From contig MNCI01012668.1 of the NCBI GenBank assembly GCA_015680685.1, positions 318,351 to 382,350 of the forward strand: a DNA stretch of 64,000 nt, given 5' to 3'. The stretch is from Gnetum montanum. Its lineage: Eukaryota; Streptophyta; Gnetopsida; Gnetales; Gnetaceae. Both the position numbers and the translations under genes were made by a program. This document shows, piece by piece, positions 24,261 through 35,929 of the stretch. The notes under the pieces were generated by a model. It did not search any database and was not told the DNA's origin. It saw only the letters and a list, made by a program, of their open reading frames with translations. Each line of letters starts with the position of its first letter. Position 1 is the stretch's first letter.

Positions 24261-24879
24261 CACCATGATATGTTCAACACTAAGAGTAGTTTGGAATTAA
24301 GAGAAATAGGCATTCTATGCTGGTTGAAAGGGACATGGAAGGCTTCCACACTAAAGGTTGGTGCTCTTTTCCACAAAAATATCTACCAAAGCTCTCCTCC
24401 AATGCAAAAATTACAAGAATAATGATTATGATTAAAAACTTGGAAAAATTCAACCATATAAACCACATCTAAACCTAAACGCACACCTTGAAACCCCAGC
24501 TACTAATTCAGTGCATCATAACTCCAAGTGTACTAAAGTGCAAGGGGGTGGGGGGACTCTATTCAATGCTACATTTTTAAGGGAAAAAACTTCACTTTTC
24601 AAAATTTTAAATTCTTGGATTATGGGCTCCACCTTAGACCTTCTCTCTTAAACAAAAACTTGCATCAACGCTAATATTTGGTCCAAATTTGACACTTATA
24701 ACCATATTGAAAACTTAAATCCTATGCATCCACACTAGGGTTGTCATTCCTAGCATGAATACATACCTTCCATTTCATAAAATCATTAAAATACAACTAT
24801 TTTTCCCTCTTTAATAACCAAAACCTACCTTTCCCAATCATGGATTCTTGAAAGTGGGTGAGATATGAACAAAGCTAGA

Positions 24880-27800
24880 CACCATGGGTTTCCATGTTGG
24901 GACAATAGTACCCAACATGAAAAAAGAGGAATAACACCTATCCCTACCTCCCACTACCCATCTATCCCAAGTTTGACCCTGAAGTAGGTCCCACATGATC
25001 TAGAATCCCTCCAAGCATCTCTGCAAACCTTAGAACCTTACTAAACCTAGTTGAACTAGTTGAAACCTTGGGATTTAGTGTTTATATAGTGGGGAAGGCT
25101 TCAACCACATTGGGTATCTCACCCTTAGCATGAATAAATGGGGGGAAGCCAAAAGTCACTTAAATTGACTAACTAGTAGCCATTTTTCAAAGCTTGGTGA
25201 CCCTTCGACCTAACCAGAACCCTTTGGAGATTTTGAAAGCCCCAAAAGTGGACAAATATGGTACAAAACTATCACCCCATCTCATCCACATTAATGCCAT
25301 CATGCCCATAATTTAAGAAAGAGGGAAGATTGCATGAGGCACTTAGGAGCCTCCAAACTACTGAATCTTAACACCTAGTATTGATTATTGACATCAGCAA
25401 CCCTGAATGCTAACATACATGATTGATTAGCTATTGATCTAGTCTAGATCTAACTTTCTTGGTTGAGGGAAACCTCTTCCATGTTGATCATCCAAATCTC
25501 AGCATTGATAGAAGGGGTAAAGCCAAAACTATTGAAATTTTCATGAAATTACACTTCTGAAAGCAACCCAACCCTTGCAAAAGTCACTAAACATCTAGAA
25601 GTTAGCTAAAATGATCAAAACTACCTCCTCTTGGTTCTCCATACTAACAAGGATCCTATCCATACTAGGCCTCCCACCCTCAGTGTGGAGGAAAAGAGTA
25701 AAGCTTGAAAACCCTCTCATAGCCTTCAAAATGACTAGATTTTGACCTTAGCCACTGATGGCTAATACTAGCAACTTTGTAGACATCCATACATAGTCTA
25801 ATTTGATCATAAAAGATAAAAAGATCCTTTCCCTAATCTTCCATGTTGAGCATAGAAGCTCCAGTATGGAAAAATGGGGGAAGCCAAAAATTCTCTTAAT
25901 AACTATTATAACAATCAAATTTTGATATCAAGTATTAGTAGTTAATGCCAACAACCCTAGAAGTTTGCATGCATAGCTAGAAATGATGGAAATAGTAAGA
26001 ATTAGGGTTCCTCAATTCTTCCATGTCGAGAGCCACCTTCTCCATACTACCTAGCATGGAAAAAAGGGGAAATTTTTTTGGAAAATTTAAAATAACCTGT
26101 AGAGACCTTGAATGAACACCAAAAAGAGCTACTTATGTTCTTGAACCTTCTTTACACATCCTAAGATCCTCAGACTTGATGAGATTGATCATAAGTAGCC
26201 AAAAAGCCTTTCCTTCAAATCTTTCCTATTGAGAATGAAAGCCCCAACATGGAAAAAAGGAAAAAACATATAAAACCACTCAAAAGCTCTTGAAATGATC
26301 AAATTTTTACATCAAGCATTGGTATTCAATGCTAGCAACTTTGGAGACCTACATGCATGACTAGAAATAATGCAGAAAGTTAGAAAGCTACTTCTCCCTA
26401 TTCTTCCACATTAAGCATACTACCCCTAGTCTGAAAAATAGGGGGAAAAAAAAAACCCTTTAGAAAACCTTCAAACTTATCAAACTTCAGCTCAAACCCT
26501 AGTCCTCAACCCCATCAACCCTGGAGGCATGCATGCATAGTTGATTGAGAATAAAATTGGTTCAAATCTTGGATTTATAGTTCTTTCACACTAAGGATCC
26601 AATTTTCCATCTAAGCATAGTATCCCTAGCATGAAAAATAATGGGAGGACTCATTTGGAGCTTATAAACACCTCAAAACTACATCAAATGATCTTACATG
26701 CACTCTAAAACTTTGTCAGTAGTTAATGGAGACTCCAAACCTAAAGAAATTGATCCCCAATGGCTAAAAGATGGTTTCCCCTAATTTTCCACACTAATCT
26801 CCCTAGCCCCAGCGTGAAAAAAGTGGGGAATCTAAAAAATAACTTGGGAATACTCAATACTACCAAGTTTTGACATCAAACCCTAGCACTTGGCCCTAGT
26901 AACCCCAGAAGCTAACCTACATAGTTAATTGTCAGTCAAATTAATCTAGATCTAGGATTCTTGCTTTATCCACATTGGAGGAGATACTTTTCATGTTGGG
27001 AAGTGTGTAAACAAGGGGAAAAGCAAATTTTCCACTTTTGGTTGCAAGATGACACTCTTGAAAGCCAAATATCTATGCCAAAGAAATGTAGGACCTCATA
27101 GCCTGAAGATTTTACATGTTTGTCTTCATTTCAAACTCCAATGTACATTTCCCCCACTCTTCCATGCTAAAGTAAGTTACTCAGCATGGAAACAAATTGG
27201 AGAAACCTTAATTACCCTTGAACAACCTCCAAATATGCTCAGAATTACCTAGAAACCTGTAAAATCAAGGTTTACAACCTTAGGAGCTTGGAAACCTAGT
27301 CAAAGTACTCTGAAACCATACTAAATTTGCAAAATAAGTGTCCCCTATTCTTCCACATGAAGGATACTATGCTTATCATGGATCAAGGGGGGAACCCATT
27401 TCGACATGTTTCAACACTCAAAATTAACTCAAATTACCTCAAAATGAAGCTAGAGGAATGCACAACTTTCAAATCTAGGTTCTGACTACTTTTTTTACAT
27501 CAGTTGATCCTGTTTTGGCTAAGGTTTAAGTTTTCCATGTTGAGCCCCCTTTTCTTCCATGCTAGCTAGCATGGCAACAAGGGGGGAAGTCTTCAAAGCT
27601 TGTGCTTTGGCCTTTACAAACCTTAAGAGTGTTAGATTTTGATGGATCTGACCTTGTGTTACCTTGGGAAGGTCTTGGAACATTAATTTTGGACCTCTAA
27701 GCATCCTAAAACCTATTTTCCTTGGTTTCCATGTTGAGGATCCCTATTTCCATGCTAAGCCCATCTTGGAAGCCTTAAAACACTTGATTTTTGGGTCCAA
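24880..27800 (+). repeat. Diverged ~189-bp tandem array (about 15 units) in element C
   Basis: Each unit holds TTCCATGTTGAG or a variant, then within 20-50 bases CAGCATGGAAAAA and GGGGGAA. Unit starts, by eye: about 24888, 25100, 25478, 25635, 25838, 26016, 26218, 26400, 26580, 26783, 26968, 27160, 27351, 27532 and 27726. The last eleven are 178-203 bases apart, mean about 189. Between the cores is Leu/Asn-codon-like AT-rich filler such as TAGAAACCT and CTAGTTGAAAC. No ORF is conserved between units. Copies differ strongly, so the array is old. Confidence 0.75.
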
Positions 27801-28479
27801 ACAACCCAAAATAGCCTTAACTGATGTCTGAACTTCCCTAATAGCCTTGTAGCTTCAAAACATGGCTTGCTAAGGCCTAAAATTGGAAACACCTAATCAT
27901 TTTATGACCTACATTAGCCAAATGTTACCATATATGGCCTATTTTACTTGATTTTTTCCTTATTACATAGTATTTTGGTTATTTTTGGACTTGGATTACA
28001 TTGTTCACTTTTTTGACTTGCTATGGCCTTTATATAACCTTATGTGTTCTTTATTTGACTTATTATAGCTTTATTTACCTTTTTTGGCCTTTGAATGATA
28101 TCAAATAGTGGGTTTAACCTTCTCTGACCACTGTTTAACACCATGTGAGCATGGCCTTCTAAGGCCTTAAACTAGCACCATAGTCCACCAAGACTCTCAA
28201 TTGGCATCATGGCATACCAAGGCCTAAAATTGGTGAAATTGTAACATTTATTGATCATTTGTAGCCTTATTTCTTATGTTTCCCCTTGTTTGACTTTTAT
28301 TTTACCTTTCTTTAACCTTTGTGATACTTTGTCAAAATTTCCCTATCTCACTGATGATCTTGGATGGCCTTGATTGCATTATATTCACATGTTTTTGCAT
28401 AATTTTATAGCATTTTAGCATTATTTATTTACTTTTACCTAGGTTTCACTTGTTATGCTTTTTGTTGACATGCAAGATT
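27801..28479 (+). repeat. Right border of the antisense cassette: ~34-bp repeats and T-rich stretch (element C)
   Basis: Copies of the CCTTAAACTAG/CCTAAAATTGG unit at about 27877, 28170 and 28225, each near a CATGG or ACCAAGG core, embedded in T-rich sequence. The stretch ends in TTTTTGTTGACATGCAAG (28461-28478), which looks like a splice acceptor just before the protease-RT linker. No gene seen. Confidence 0.5.
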
Positions 28480-29670
28480 AAAGTATGAGTACCTAGGAGA
28501 AAATCTACTTACCTTTGTATCTACATGGACCTCATGGTGATGTTGAATGGTTTATTGACCCTAACTGCCTAGATCTTAAGCTTGAGAGTTTGGTAGACCA
28601 CATAGTCTTAATAGAGAAACCTCTAGAATGGCCTGAAAACCTAGTCAAATCACTTGACTTAGATGTAGGGGACATAATTGAAGACTCTTTGGTTGAGTTT
28701 CCTATCACAATACATAATGGTGGGGAGTAAACTCTTAAACTAAGTTCCTCACTGAAACCTAAATATGCTCAAGACATCACCAAGGTCCTACAAAGTAGCA
28801 TTAAAATATTTTCCTAGTCATATGAAGACATGATAGGCTTGGACCCTTGTTTAGTCTAGCACAAAATCATACTAGATCCTAGCATTAGACTAGTTAAGTA
28901 GAGTACACAAGATTAGACCTAATTTGGCCTTAGCAATTCTTGATGAAATCTCAAAGCTCTATCAAGATGGTTTCATTAGGGTTGTTGATTATGTAGAATG
29001 AGTGTCCAACATAGTGGTAATGCCTAAGAAAAATGAGAGTATATGTATTTGCATTGATTTCTAAGACCTAAATAAAGTGACTATAAAAAATGACTTCCCT
29101 TTGCCTAGTATTGATCAACTCATTGATACTATGGTTGGAAATGCCTTTTTGTCTTTTATGGATGGATTCTTGGCATATAACTAGATTAGGATCAACCCAG
29201 AGCATCAACTTGGCATGACTTTCATGATCCCTTGGGGCATCTTTTTTTATACCATGATGTCCTTTGGCCATAAGAATGTAGGAGCAACATACCAGAGAGT
29301 CATGACCTATATCTTCAGTGATTACATGCTAGGTTTTCTTAATGATTATGTAGATGACATAGCCATTAAGTCCAAGGTTGCCTATGCCCATGCTAATTAC
29401 CTAGATCTTGTGCTTAAACGATGCATCAAGTACAATCTTAGACTTAATCCTAAGAAATGTGTCTTCAGTGTCAAGACTAGTAAGATTCTTAGCTTTGTAG
29501 TCTTCAACGTAGGGACACATGTCAATCTTGATAAGGTTAAGGCCATTTCCAAATTAGCAATGCCTACCAAAGGAGCTTTGTGGATTACAATGCAGGTTAT
29601 ATTTTATTCATAGGTTTATCACTAGGCTTATGGATAAGTTATAGCCCATGCAATACTTGCTTAAAATTAG
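28480..29670 (+). pseudogene. pol: Element C PR-RT linker and reverse transcriptase, decayed
   Basis: The open stretch at 28515-28730 ends in EWPENLVKSLDLDVGDIIED, the linker that precedes RT in Tat-clade elements; SYEDMIGLDP (about 28817-28846) is its hallmark. RT motifs: GFIRVVDYVE, SNIVVMPKKNESICICIDF, FPLPSIDQLIDTMVGNAFLS, FMDGFLAYNQI (stop for Gln at 29182-29184), then a long open stretch at 29215-29613 with the catalytic box YVDDIAIKS intact (29348-29374) and LRLNPKKCVFSVKTSKIL. The connection segment HRFITRLMDKL is followed directly by the integrase zinc region, so RNase H is deleted near 29670. Stops at probable Gln codons and a frameshift near 28900 inactivate it. Confidence 0.9.
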
Positions 29671-30480
29671 ATGATTAGGCTACTATTAGCTCCATATTAA
29701 AAATGACTACCTATAGAAGGTTGAGCAGTGTGACACATGCCAATAATATAGCAACCTTATACATGTACACTAACTAAGTTACACACTACTCATATCACAT
29801 GGCCATTTTACCAATGGGGGTTGGATATCATTGGACCTATAATGCCTAATTCTTCAGTAGTTCATAGCTTCATCATCAGCACAATTGAATTATTTACTAA
29901 GTGGGTTGAGGCTATTACCCTAAGGAAGACAACATTCGAACAAGTCTACAAATTCATCTTAGATAACACTGTAGCCCATTTTGGCATACCCATGACCATA
30001 GTTACAAACAATGAACCATAATTTATTAGCCAAAAAAGTAAAGATATCTATCATAACCTAGGCATCAAACATTATTTCTCATCACCCTATTACCCTTAAG
30101 CCAATGGAAAAGTAGAAGCCAATAACAAAAACATCATCAACTTGCTTAAGAAGATGCTCAACAATAGCAAGCGAAAAAGGAATGAAAGGCTTGTCCATGC
30201 ATTATGGGCCTATAGGATGACTGCATGACAATTGGTGTAATGCCTTATAGCTTTGTTTATGGTTCTAAAGCTATTTTACCTCTTAAATTGTAGGTGCAAT
30301 TACTTTGAGTAGCCTTGACCAACTTCATCAATGATGAGAAGAATAAGAAGTTGTGGATAATAGCCCTAGACTTGATGGAGGAGCAACATATGCAAGCACT
30401 TACTCACATCAAACATTAGCAAGAGAGGTTGAAGTAGAAACATCATCATATCTTGATCATGTGCATCTGTGAGCATGTAG
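29671..30480 (+). pseudogene. Element C integrase, decayed
   Basis: The zinc-binding region shows VEQCDTCQ (about 29720-29744). The core starts LDIIGPIMPNSS (29821, first catalytic Asp) and continues FTKWVEAITLRKTTFEQV. AHFGIPMTIVTNNEP has Asn in place of the second Asp of the usual TDNG motif, and SPYYP.ANGKVEANNKNI keeps the catalytic Glu, with TAA at 30097-30099 for Gln. KKMLNNSKRKRNERLVHALW follows. The C-terminal region to about 30480 is frameshifted. The layout is that of Tat/Ogre-clade integrases. Inactive. Confidence 0.85.
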
Positions 30481-30599
30481 ACAAGTGCATTCACAATAGT
30501 TGACATGGATGAAAATGAGCAGACCAATCTTGCCAAGCATTCTTATGTAAAGTCATACTACATGTAGCTAATAATCATCAACAAGTAAGCCTACTTTCA

Positions 30600-30700
30600 A
30601 TGGTCCTCTATGACTTTAAACTAGTAATAAGGCTTGCCAAGGCCTTAAACTGGTACCATGATCCACCATGGCCTTAAACTAGTAACCTTAGTGACCTAGA
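30600..30700 (+). repeat. ~34-bp repeats after integrase (element C)
   Basis: CCAAGGCCTTAAACTGGTACC and CCATGGCCTTAAACTAGTAACC type units at about 30635 and 30668, the cleanest copies of the motif. They lie between the end of pol and the polypurine tract. The rest of 30481-30800 has no feature I can name. Confidence 0.6.
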
Positions 30701-30800
30701 TAGACTAATTCTCATGTGGCCTATATGCATTGTAGCATTATGATATGTAGTAGTTTTTTGTATTCTTTGTTAGTGCCTCTCAGGTCAATCCTCCAGACAA

Positions 30801-30813
30801 TAACAAAGAGGGA
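30801..30813 (+). promoter_or_regulatory. Polypurine tract of element C
   Basis: TAACAAAGAGGGA, purine-rich, ten bases before the surviving start of the 3' LTR. Confidence 0.55.
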
Positions 30814-30822
30814 TCATTAAAA

Positions 30823-31902
30823 TACAACTACATACCCGTTGCATGGAAGCCATAGAAGCCAAGATTCATCACTTCATGTACTTCAATGTTAACCAGCCAC
30901 TTCAGTAAGCATGGTGGAGATCTTAGCATGAAAGAATAATCTCCATTGTGGAAGATATGCTTTGATTACTATTTATAGTAAATGGAATGACCATGGGGGA
31001 AGGTGCTTACTATGTATAGTAACCCCCAAATTTTGGCAACCATCTTACTTGAATGAGGTAGAAATTAACAGCTAATTTTCAGCCAATCTGCAACCATTTT
31101 GCAGCCAAATCATACCCTTTTGCAGCCCCATTCATGGCCCAAAACTTATAAAAACCATCCTCCAATATCATTTATAGGTTCCACAATTTTTAAGGGTTCA
31201 ACATGTTTGTGGTTCCACATTTTTGACACTTTAATACATTGAGCATACATACATGTTTCCGCAGTTGGGGAATTCTTCACCACTCAAAGCCTTTTGTAAC
31301 CTCTCACATTTGCATTCTTTTGAACCCTAGCATGGAAGCATTATCACTCTAAGACTTGTGGACATTTTATGTCAACATTGAACTTCTAGGATTTCTAAAC
31401 CCTAGTGTGAAGTAATCTAGCATCCAAATTTTCCACTTTTCTCATCCCCAATAGTAGCCAATCTTGTAGATATGAGATTATGGCAGTGGAGGTTCAATAG
31501 CATTAGGAGTGACAAGACATACAAATCATGGAGTTAACTACATTAACTTTAATGGATCCTAAAATCCTATACAAGTGATCTCCCTACTACCCATTTAGGA
31601 ATCATTTGTACACTTCTCTAACTTATTTTGTATTTTTTCTCAATAAAGTTTTAAGTTTTTGGTTTTGTATGCAAGATATATTTGTTTATTTTCCTTACAT
31701 TATTCATATTTGTTATCAATTTTTACATTTCATTTCATTAAACTATTTTGAAAATGCTCCAAGTTCATGGTTGATCCACTAGATTGTCTAGGGCACCTCA
31801 GGTCCTATTCTTTTTAGAGGCCCTAGGGATCTAAGATTGAGGATTGTTGTGCACCGGATCCATTGGTCTTCATTGTAGTGATCGACTTTTTCAATCACAA
31901 CA
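30823..31902 (+). repeat. 3' LTR of element C, 5' end missing
   Basis: Aligns with 13720-14812 of the 5' LTR, sharing CTACATACCC, the ACTATTTATAGTAA motifs, the TATA box (TATAAAAA, about 31147), and the end AATCACAACA. The first ~456 bases found in the 5' LTR and in D's LTR are absent. It is followed by TCTCT, so the outer edge is intact and the deletion came after insertion. Confidence 0.82.
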
Positions 31903-31907
31903 TCTCT
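31903..31907. repeat. Target-site duplication of element C, right copy (TCTCT)
   Basis: Identical to 13259-13263. Confidence 0.85.
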
Positions 31908-34900
31908 ATGGTTTAGACAAGGGGAAAAAGAGATTCTATCTTTTTTGCTACAAAATTTTAATGTGATGGTGTGGCCATACTTAACATCTCACATAATAGC
32001 CATCATAGAAATCCTATTTCTCTAATCATCCAACTTGATCATCAAATTCCTTGAAGGTGATCTTGAAACACATGCTAAGGGTGAGGTACTTGATGGCATG
32101 TATACTAGAGGCACTCATGAGCTATCTATGATCTAGAACATGGCCAAGTTAACTTGTATAATGCCAACAATACATTGGTAGTTGGTCGTCATGTCAACAT
32201 ATTATTTTAGAACTCTCCCAATACTATCTACTACATGGAAGGCTAAGCATGGCTTGAAGTTTTTTCTTCTTTTTATTTTTTATTATTTTGAATTATTAGT
32301 AATATTAGGCTACTTGGTTTTAAAAATTTTACTTTCTTGCATTTTTATGTTTGTAGGTATAGGGTGGGTGACAAAGGTTTCATCAAAAGTGACTAGCTCC
32401 TACCCTTGGCTTAAATAACATTGGGGATTTTTGCTAAAAGCCCCATAGTGAGGCTTTCAGTGGTGGAGAAAATTAGAGGTGACTTGGGTAGGTATACCAT
32501 GTTTGATTCCAAGATCTTAAAAAGGTGCATACTGAATGAGACAACACATGGTTTTTGGAATAAATTAGATCTTGCATGCATATCCCTTAAGGTTCCCAGG
32601 TTACCTTCTTCTAGAAAGAAAGGTAAGAACTTTTTTGTTTTTGTTTTTGATGCTATGTAATGTTTTCATGGTTACATAGTTATATGTTATTTTGACTTTA
32701 AATTTCTAAATTATTTCATTAATATGACTATAAAATTGGTTTTAATTAGTTATAGTTGTTATATTTTTATTTTATGCAATGTGCCTAAGGCTAAGTTAAC
32801 TGACCTCTTTTTGTATTATAGGCTCCTCCTCCACCATCACATTGGTTAGTTTAGGACACTCTGAGGAAGCTTTTATCCTTAAGTATGGTGAGGCGAATTC
32901 GGTATAGTTTTGGTTGGTAAGTAGGGTACCCAGAAACATCCAAGGAAACATCACTAATGCAAGTTTACTTGATCTCTTCATGAATGCTAGTCCAAGCATC
33001 CCTACCCCTAAGATGGTGAACATCATTGACTCCTTTGAAAAAGGGGTAATAAAGTTCATCACTGGGTTCATGGTGTGCTTATCACCCTAGCCATCAATGA
33101 ATTCATCTTTAGTGACCTCTTTAGCATTCCTTGTGAGGGTTTGAAGATTATCACCAAAGCAGGGAAAGAGGTGGATCACTAGAAGGAGGTGAAAAAGTGA
33201 TTGGACACTTATTGTGATCACTCTCAATAAGGCTAAAGAGGGTTTTCTCTTAACCAATTTTGTGTTGCAAAGGCTAAAGAGGCATATTTCTTGTTCCACT
33301 CTCAAGTGTTCCCTAAGATATTATCATAGGGAGAGATCATGGGCATTGAGTAGGCATGAGCCATGAAAAAGGTCCTTTTGGAGGATGCTCAATTTAACTA
33401 GGCTACTCATTTGACTTCTGGGCTATGTGGGGAGGTCTTTAAACTTTGAAAAAACCTTACAAAAAAATGCCACATGCATTATACATTTTTGTGGCACATC
33501 TAAGAAGGCACATGGAGTTTCTAGTGGTGAAGAAGCATGGACAATGGCTAAGCTAAGATCCATCCCAACTCTTCAAGCCTTGGGGTAAAACATTTTTTTC
33601 CCACCATGTAGGCTCAGAATCCACTAGAGGACATTAGTGAGTTGCTATTTGTCACCACTAAGGGACTTGGTGGTAAGCGTTGTGGTTTCCCTAAAAGTAT
33701 GAGGATTGAGCCCCAAGTTGAGAGTGAGAATGTTAAAAAGGATAAGAAATTATGTGCTAAAGTTGAAGGTGTAGCTAGAGCAAAACTAAAGAGACCTATG
33801 GTTGAGGAAGTAGTATTAATGATCAAGTAACCATCCAAGAGGAGATTGATTGTTAAACTTAGCCAAGCATGTGATGTGGTTATAGGTATGTTTTACTTTG
33901 TTTTATTTTTTTAGTTTCTTGGCATTGTTATGTTTTATGTTATAAGGCTATATCATTATTTTTGTTTTATGCAAAATATGCTATGTTATTTTGAATTTTA
34001 ATCTTTTTTCTCTTGTAGGAAAATAGGAGGAATTAACAACCTAAGTAGAAATAATGGAGGCAAAGAAAAAGCACCTAAAGAAAGAGATTCTACAATTTCA
34101 TGAGGATGAGGGGTTATCCAATGTCCCATTTGATGATTTTTAACACTATATTTGATCCCTCATAGCTAGGTGGATTCCCCACTATTATCTCAAATGATAC
34201 TTAATGTATATATGTCTTTTGTTTCATATGTTTGAGTTCTATTGTTTTATGTCTAAGCTTTGTCTTAATCATTAGTTGATTATTATGCTTGTCATAGATG
34301 TTGAGAATTAGCCAACTACCTCAACCTCCACGTTTGGCATGAAGCCATAGGTGGACACTTCTGATAAGAGGGAATTCACGTGAGGGATGGCTAAAGACAT
34401 GATTGATTGGCTATAATAGGTTGGTGTAGATGTTGGTAAGAAATTAGCTTATCTTGGACTTTTAAATTCTTTTTTCTTTTATATTTGTATTTTTTAGTTA
34501 TTTTTTTGTTCATTGTTTTTTGGTTATTTGATCACTTATTATTTTTTCATATGTCCTTTTTGTATTATTTTTAGTGCCTAAGATTAGATGGGATCCTAGC
34601 CACTTTGTTGAGATTGATACCCTACCTAGGTTACCCTCAAATGTAGAGAATGTTTCATGAAAGTTGTATGAAAGTGCCATTGAATGTGCCTTTTCATGTA
34701 CTAAAACCTCATGGGGAATCCAATGTTCCAATGAGTTCCTATGGGAATGAGTTGTAGTGTTGGAAAGGGAAAACAAGAAGCTAGTTAAGGTAAACAAAGA
34801 TCTCAAAGATTGTAAGAAATTTGTGGAGGCCCAAGTGGCCAATTGGAGGTCCTTGCAAACTAAAGAGATTGAATGTGCATGGTATGGGAATGCCTTCCAT

Positions 34901-35390
34901 GGCAAGGTTGCCCTTGCTAGAGAGGTTATCAAGTAGAAACTATAGATGGACTTGCTAGCATGTAAAGCTAAGGAGTGAAGAGACTACTGTGGTTAGGTTC
35001 TTGAGTGGGGCCAGGCATAGAAAGAACACAAAAAGAAGTATAAGGTTGAATGTGAAGTCTATCTTAAGTGGTTAAAAAATGAGCCCACTGAATAGTGCAA
35101 ATATTCATAAAGGAGATTGAAGTCGAGAACATCTTCAAATTATTTGAAGGCTCTCTAATAGTGGTTGATTTCCCATCACCTCAGGTCTCTACTACTCTTG
35201 GGGAGGTGACTATTACTACATTCTTGTGGGAGCCACCTACATGGATTGAGATTGATGAAAACAACATCTTGACAAGTATCAATCTTAGGGAGGTGGACTT
35301 GTCCACATGAAAAAGGTCTAAATTCTCCATTTTTTGGAGATTGACCTTCTAAACCTTTAGCTAGAAGATGTTGCACTAGAGCCCTCCTAG
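31908..35390 (+). pseudogene. Antisense multi-exon gene of element D, exons right of the C insertion
   Basis: Exon 3 resumes after C: LWF, EILSFLLQNFNVMV (C copy EFLVYILKNFHVMM), NANNTLVVGRHVNILF, to about 32242 (donor mutated to GGCTAAGCAT; C copy GGGTAAGCAT). Then 32357-32622 (ends AGAAAG|GTAAGA), 32822-33885 (ends ATAG|GTATGT), 34019-34204, 34298-34435 (ends GTTG|GTAAGA) and 34575-35390 (stop TAG). Conserved pieces: SSRKKGK, KRRLIVKLSQ, EAKKKHLKKE, GMAKDMIDWL, KLYESAIECAFSCTKTSWG, EPPTWIEIDENNIL. The last exon is highly charged (ERENKKLVKVNKDLKDCKKF) and probably coiled coil. Frameshifts and stops are frequent. Introns are T-rich, 93-199 bases. Product unknown. Confidence 0.78.
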
Positions 35391-35929
35391 GTTTGCTTTA
35401 GCATATTTTAGTTTAATTTAATTTACAATTTTTAATTTGATTTCATATTGTGTTTATTATTGATTAAACTTGGGTTATTATGGTACAAGTACTAGGTGAC
35501 ATAGTGACCATAGTGATGAAGATGGAAGTGCTCCTCCACCTCCTCTAACATTCCCTTAACACCATCATTTGGTCATTATCTTTGGTTATCTCTAGTGTTT
35601 TGTTAATGATGTTGTTGATGTTGCTATGGCTAATGTTAGCCCTTGATGTTTGAGGGATGATATATGATTTTATGTATTATTTAAACTTTTTTGACCTTGG
35701 TTACTATGTTAAAGACATTGGAATATTATTATTTTTAAATATTAATTTGTTTTATATGTTTTAATGCTTAATGTTTTATATATGTTTTATGTTGTATGTT
35801 TTATTCATGTCATAAGCTATGTTCATTAACTTATGTGATTGTGATCAGTTATGAAAAGGTAAGATTAGCTATATGTTGGCTACTAGGATCTAAACTAAAT
35901 TATAATTGATGATAAAGTATTTGCCAATT
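35391..35929 (+). other. Non-coding stretch after the antisense gene (element D)
   Basis: T-rich, with poly(A)-signal-like strings but no ORF of note. Corresponds to 18460-18947 in C. Nothing else seen. Confidence 0.4.

Larger units (their letters stand above)
13264..31902 (+). mobile_element. Element C: Tat-type Ty3/Gypsy LTR retrotransposon carrying an antisense multi-exon gene
   Basis: Bounded by TCTCT duplications. Order: 5' LTR, PBS-like motif, repeat-rich leader, gag, ~34-bp repeats, antisense gene on the - strand, ~189-bp tandem array, ~34-bp repeats, PR-RT linker, RT, integrase, ~34-bp repeats, polypurine tract, shortened 3' LTR. RT and integrase have the Tat/Ogre-clade look (YVDD box; linker motif SYEDMIGLDP). 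At 18.6 kb it is long, as Tat/Ogre elements often are. Protease and RNase H are missing and all frames are broken. It is inserted in an exon of the antisense gene of D. Confidence 0.88.

Noticed and set aside
24880-27800. CRISPR array
   Set aside because: Units are ~189 bp, diverged, without identical short repeats and unique spacers, in a plant retrotransposon.
32796-34932. - strand ORFs over the D gene (32796-33071, 33614-33838, 34510-34932)
   Set aside because: Shadows of + strand exons; the 140-codon one crosses an exon-intron border of the conserved model.
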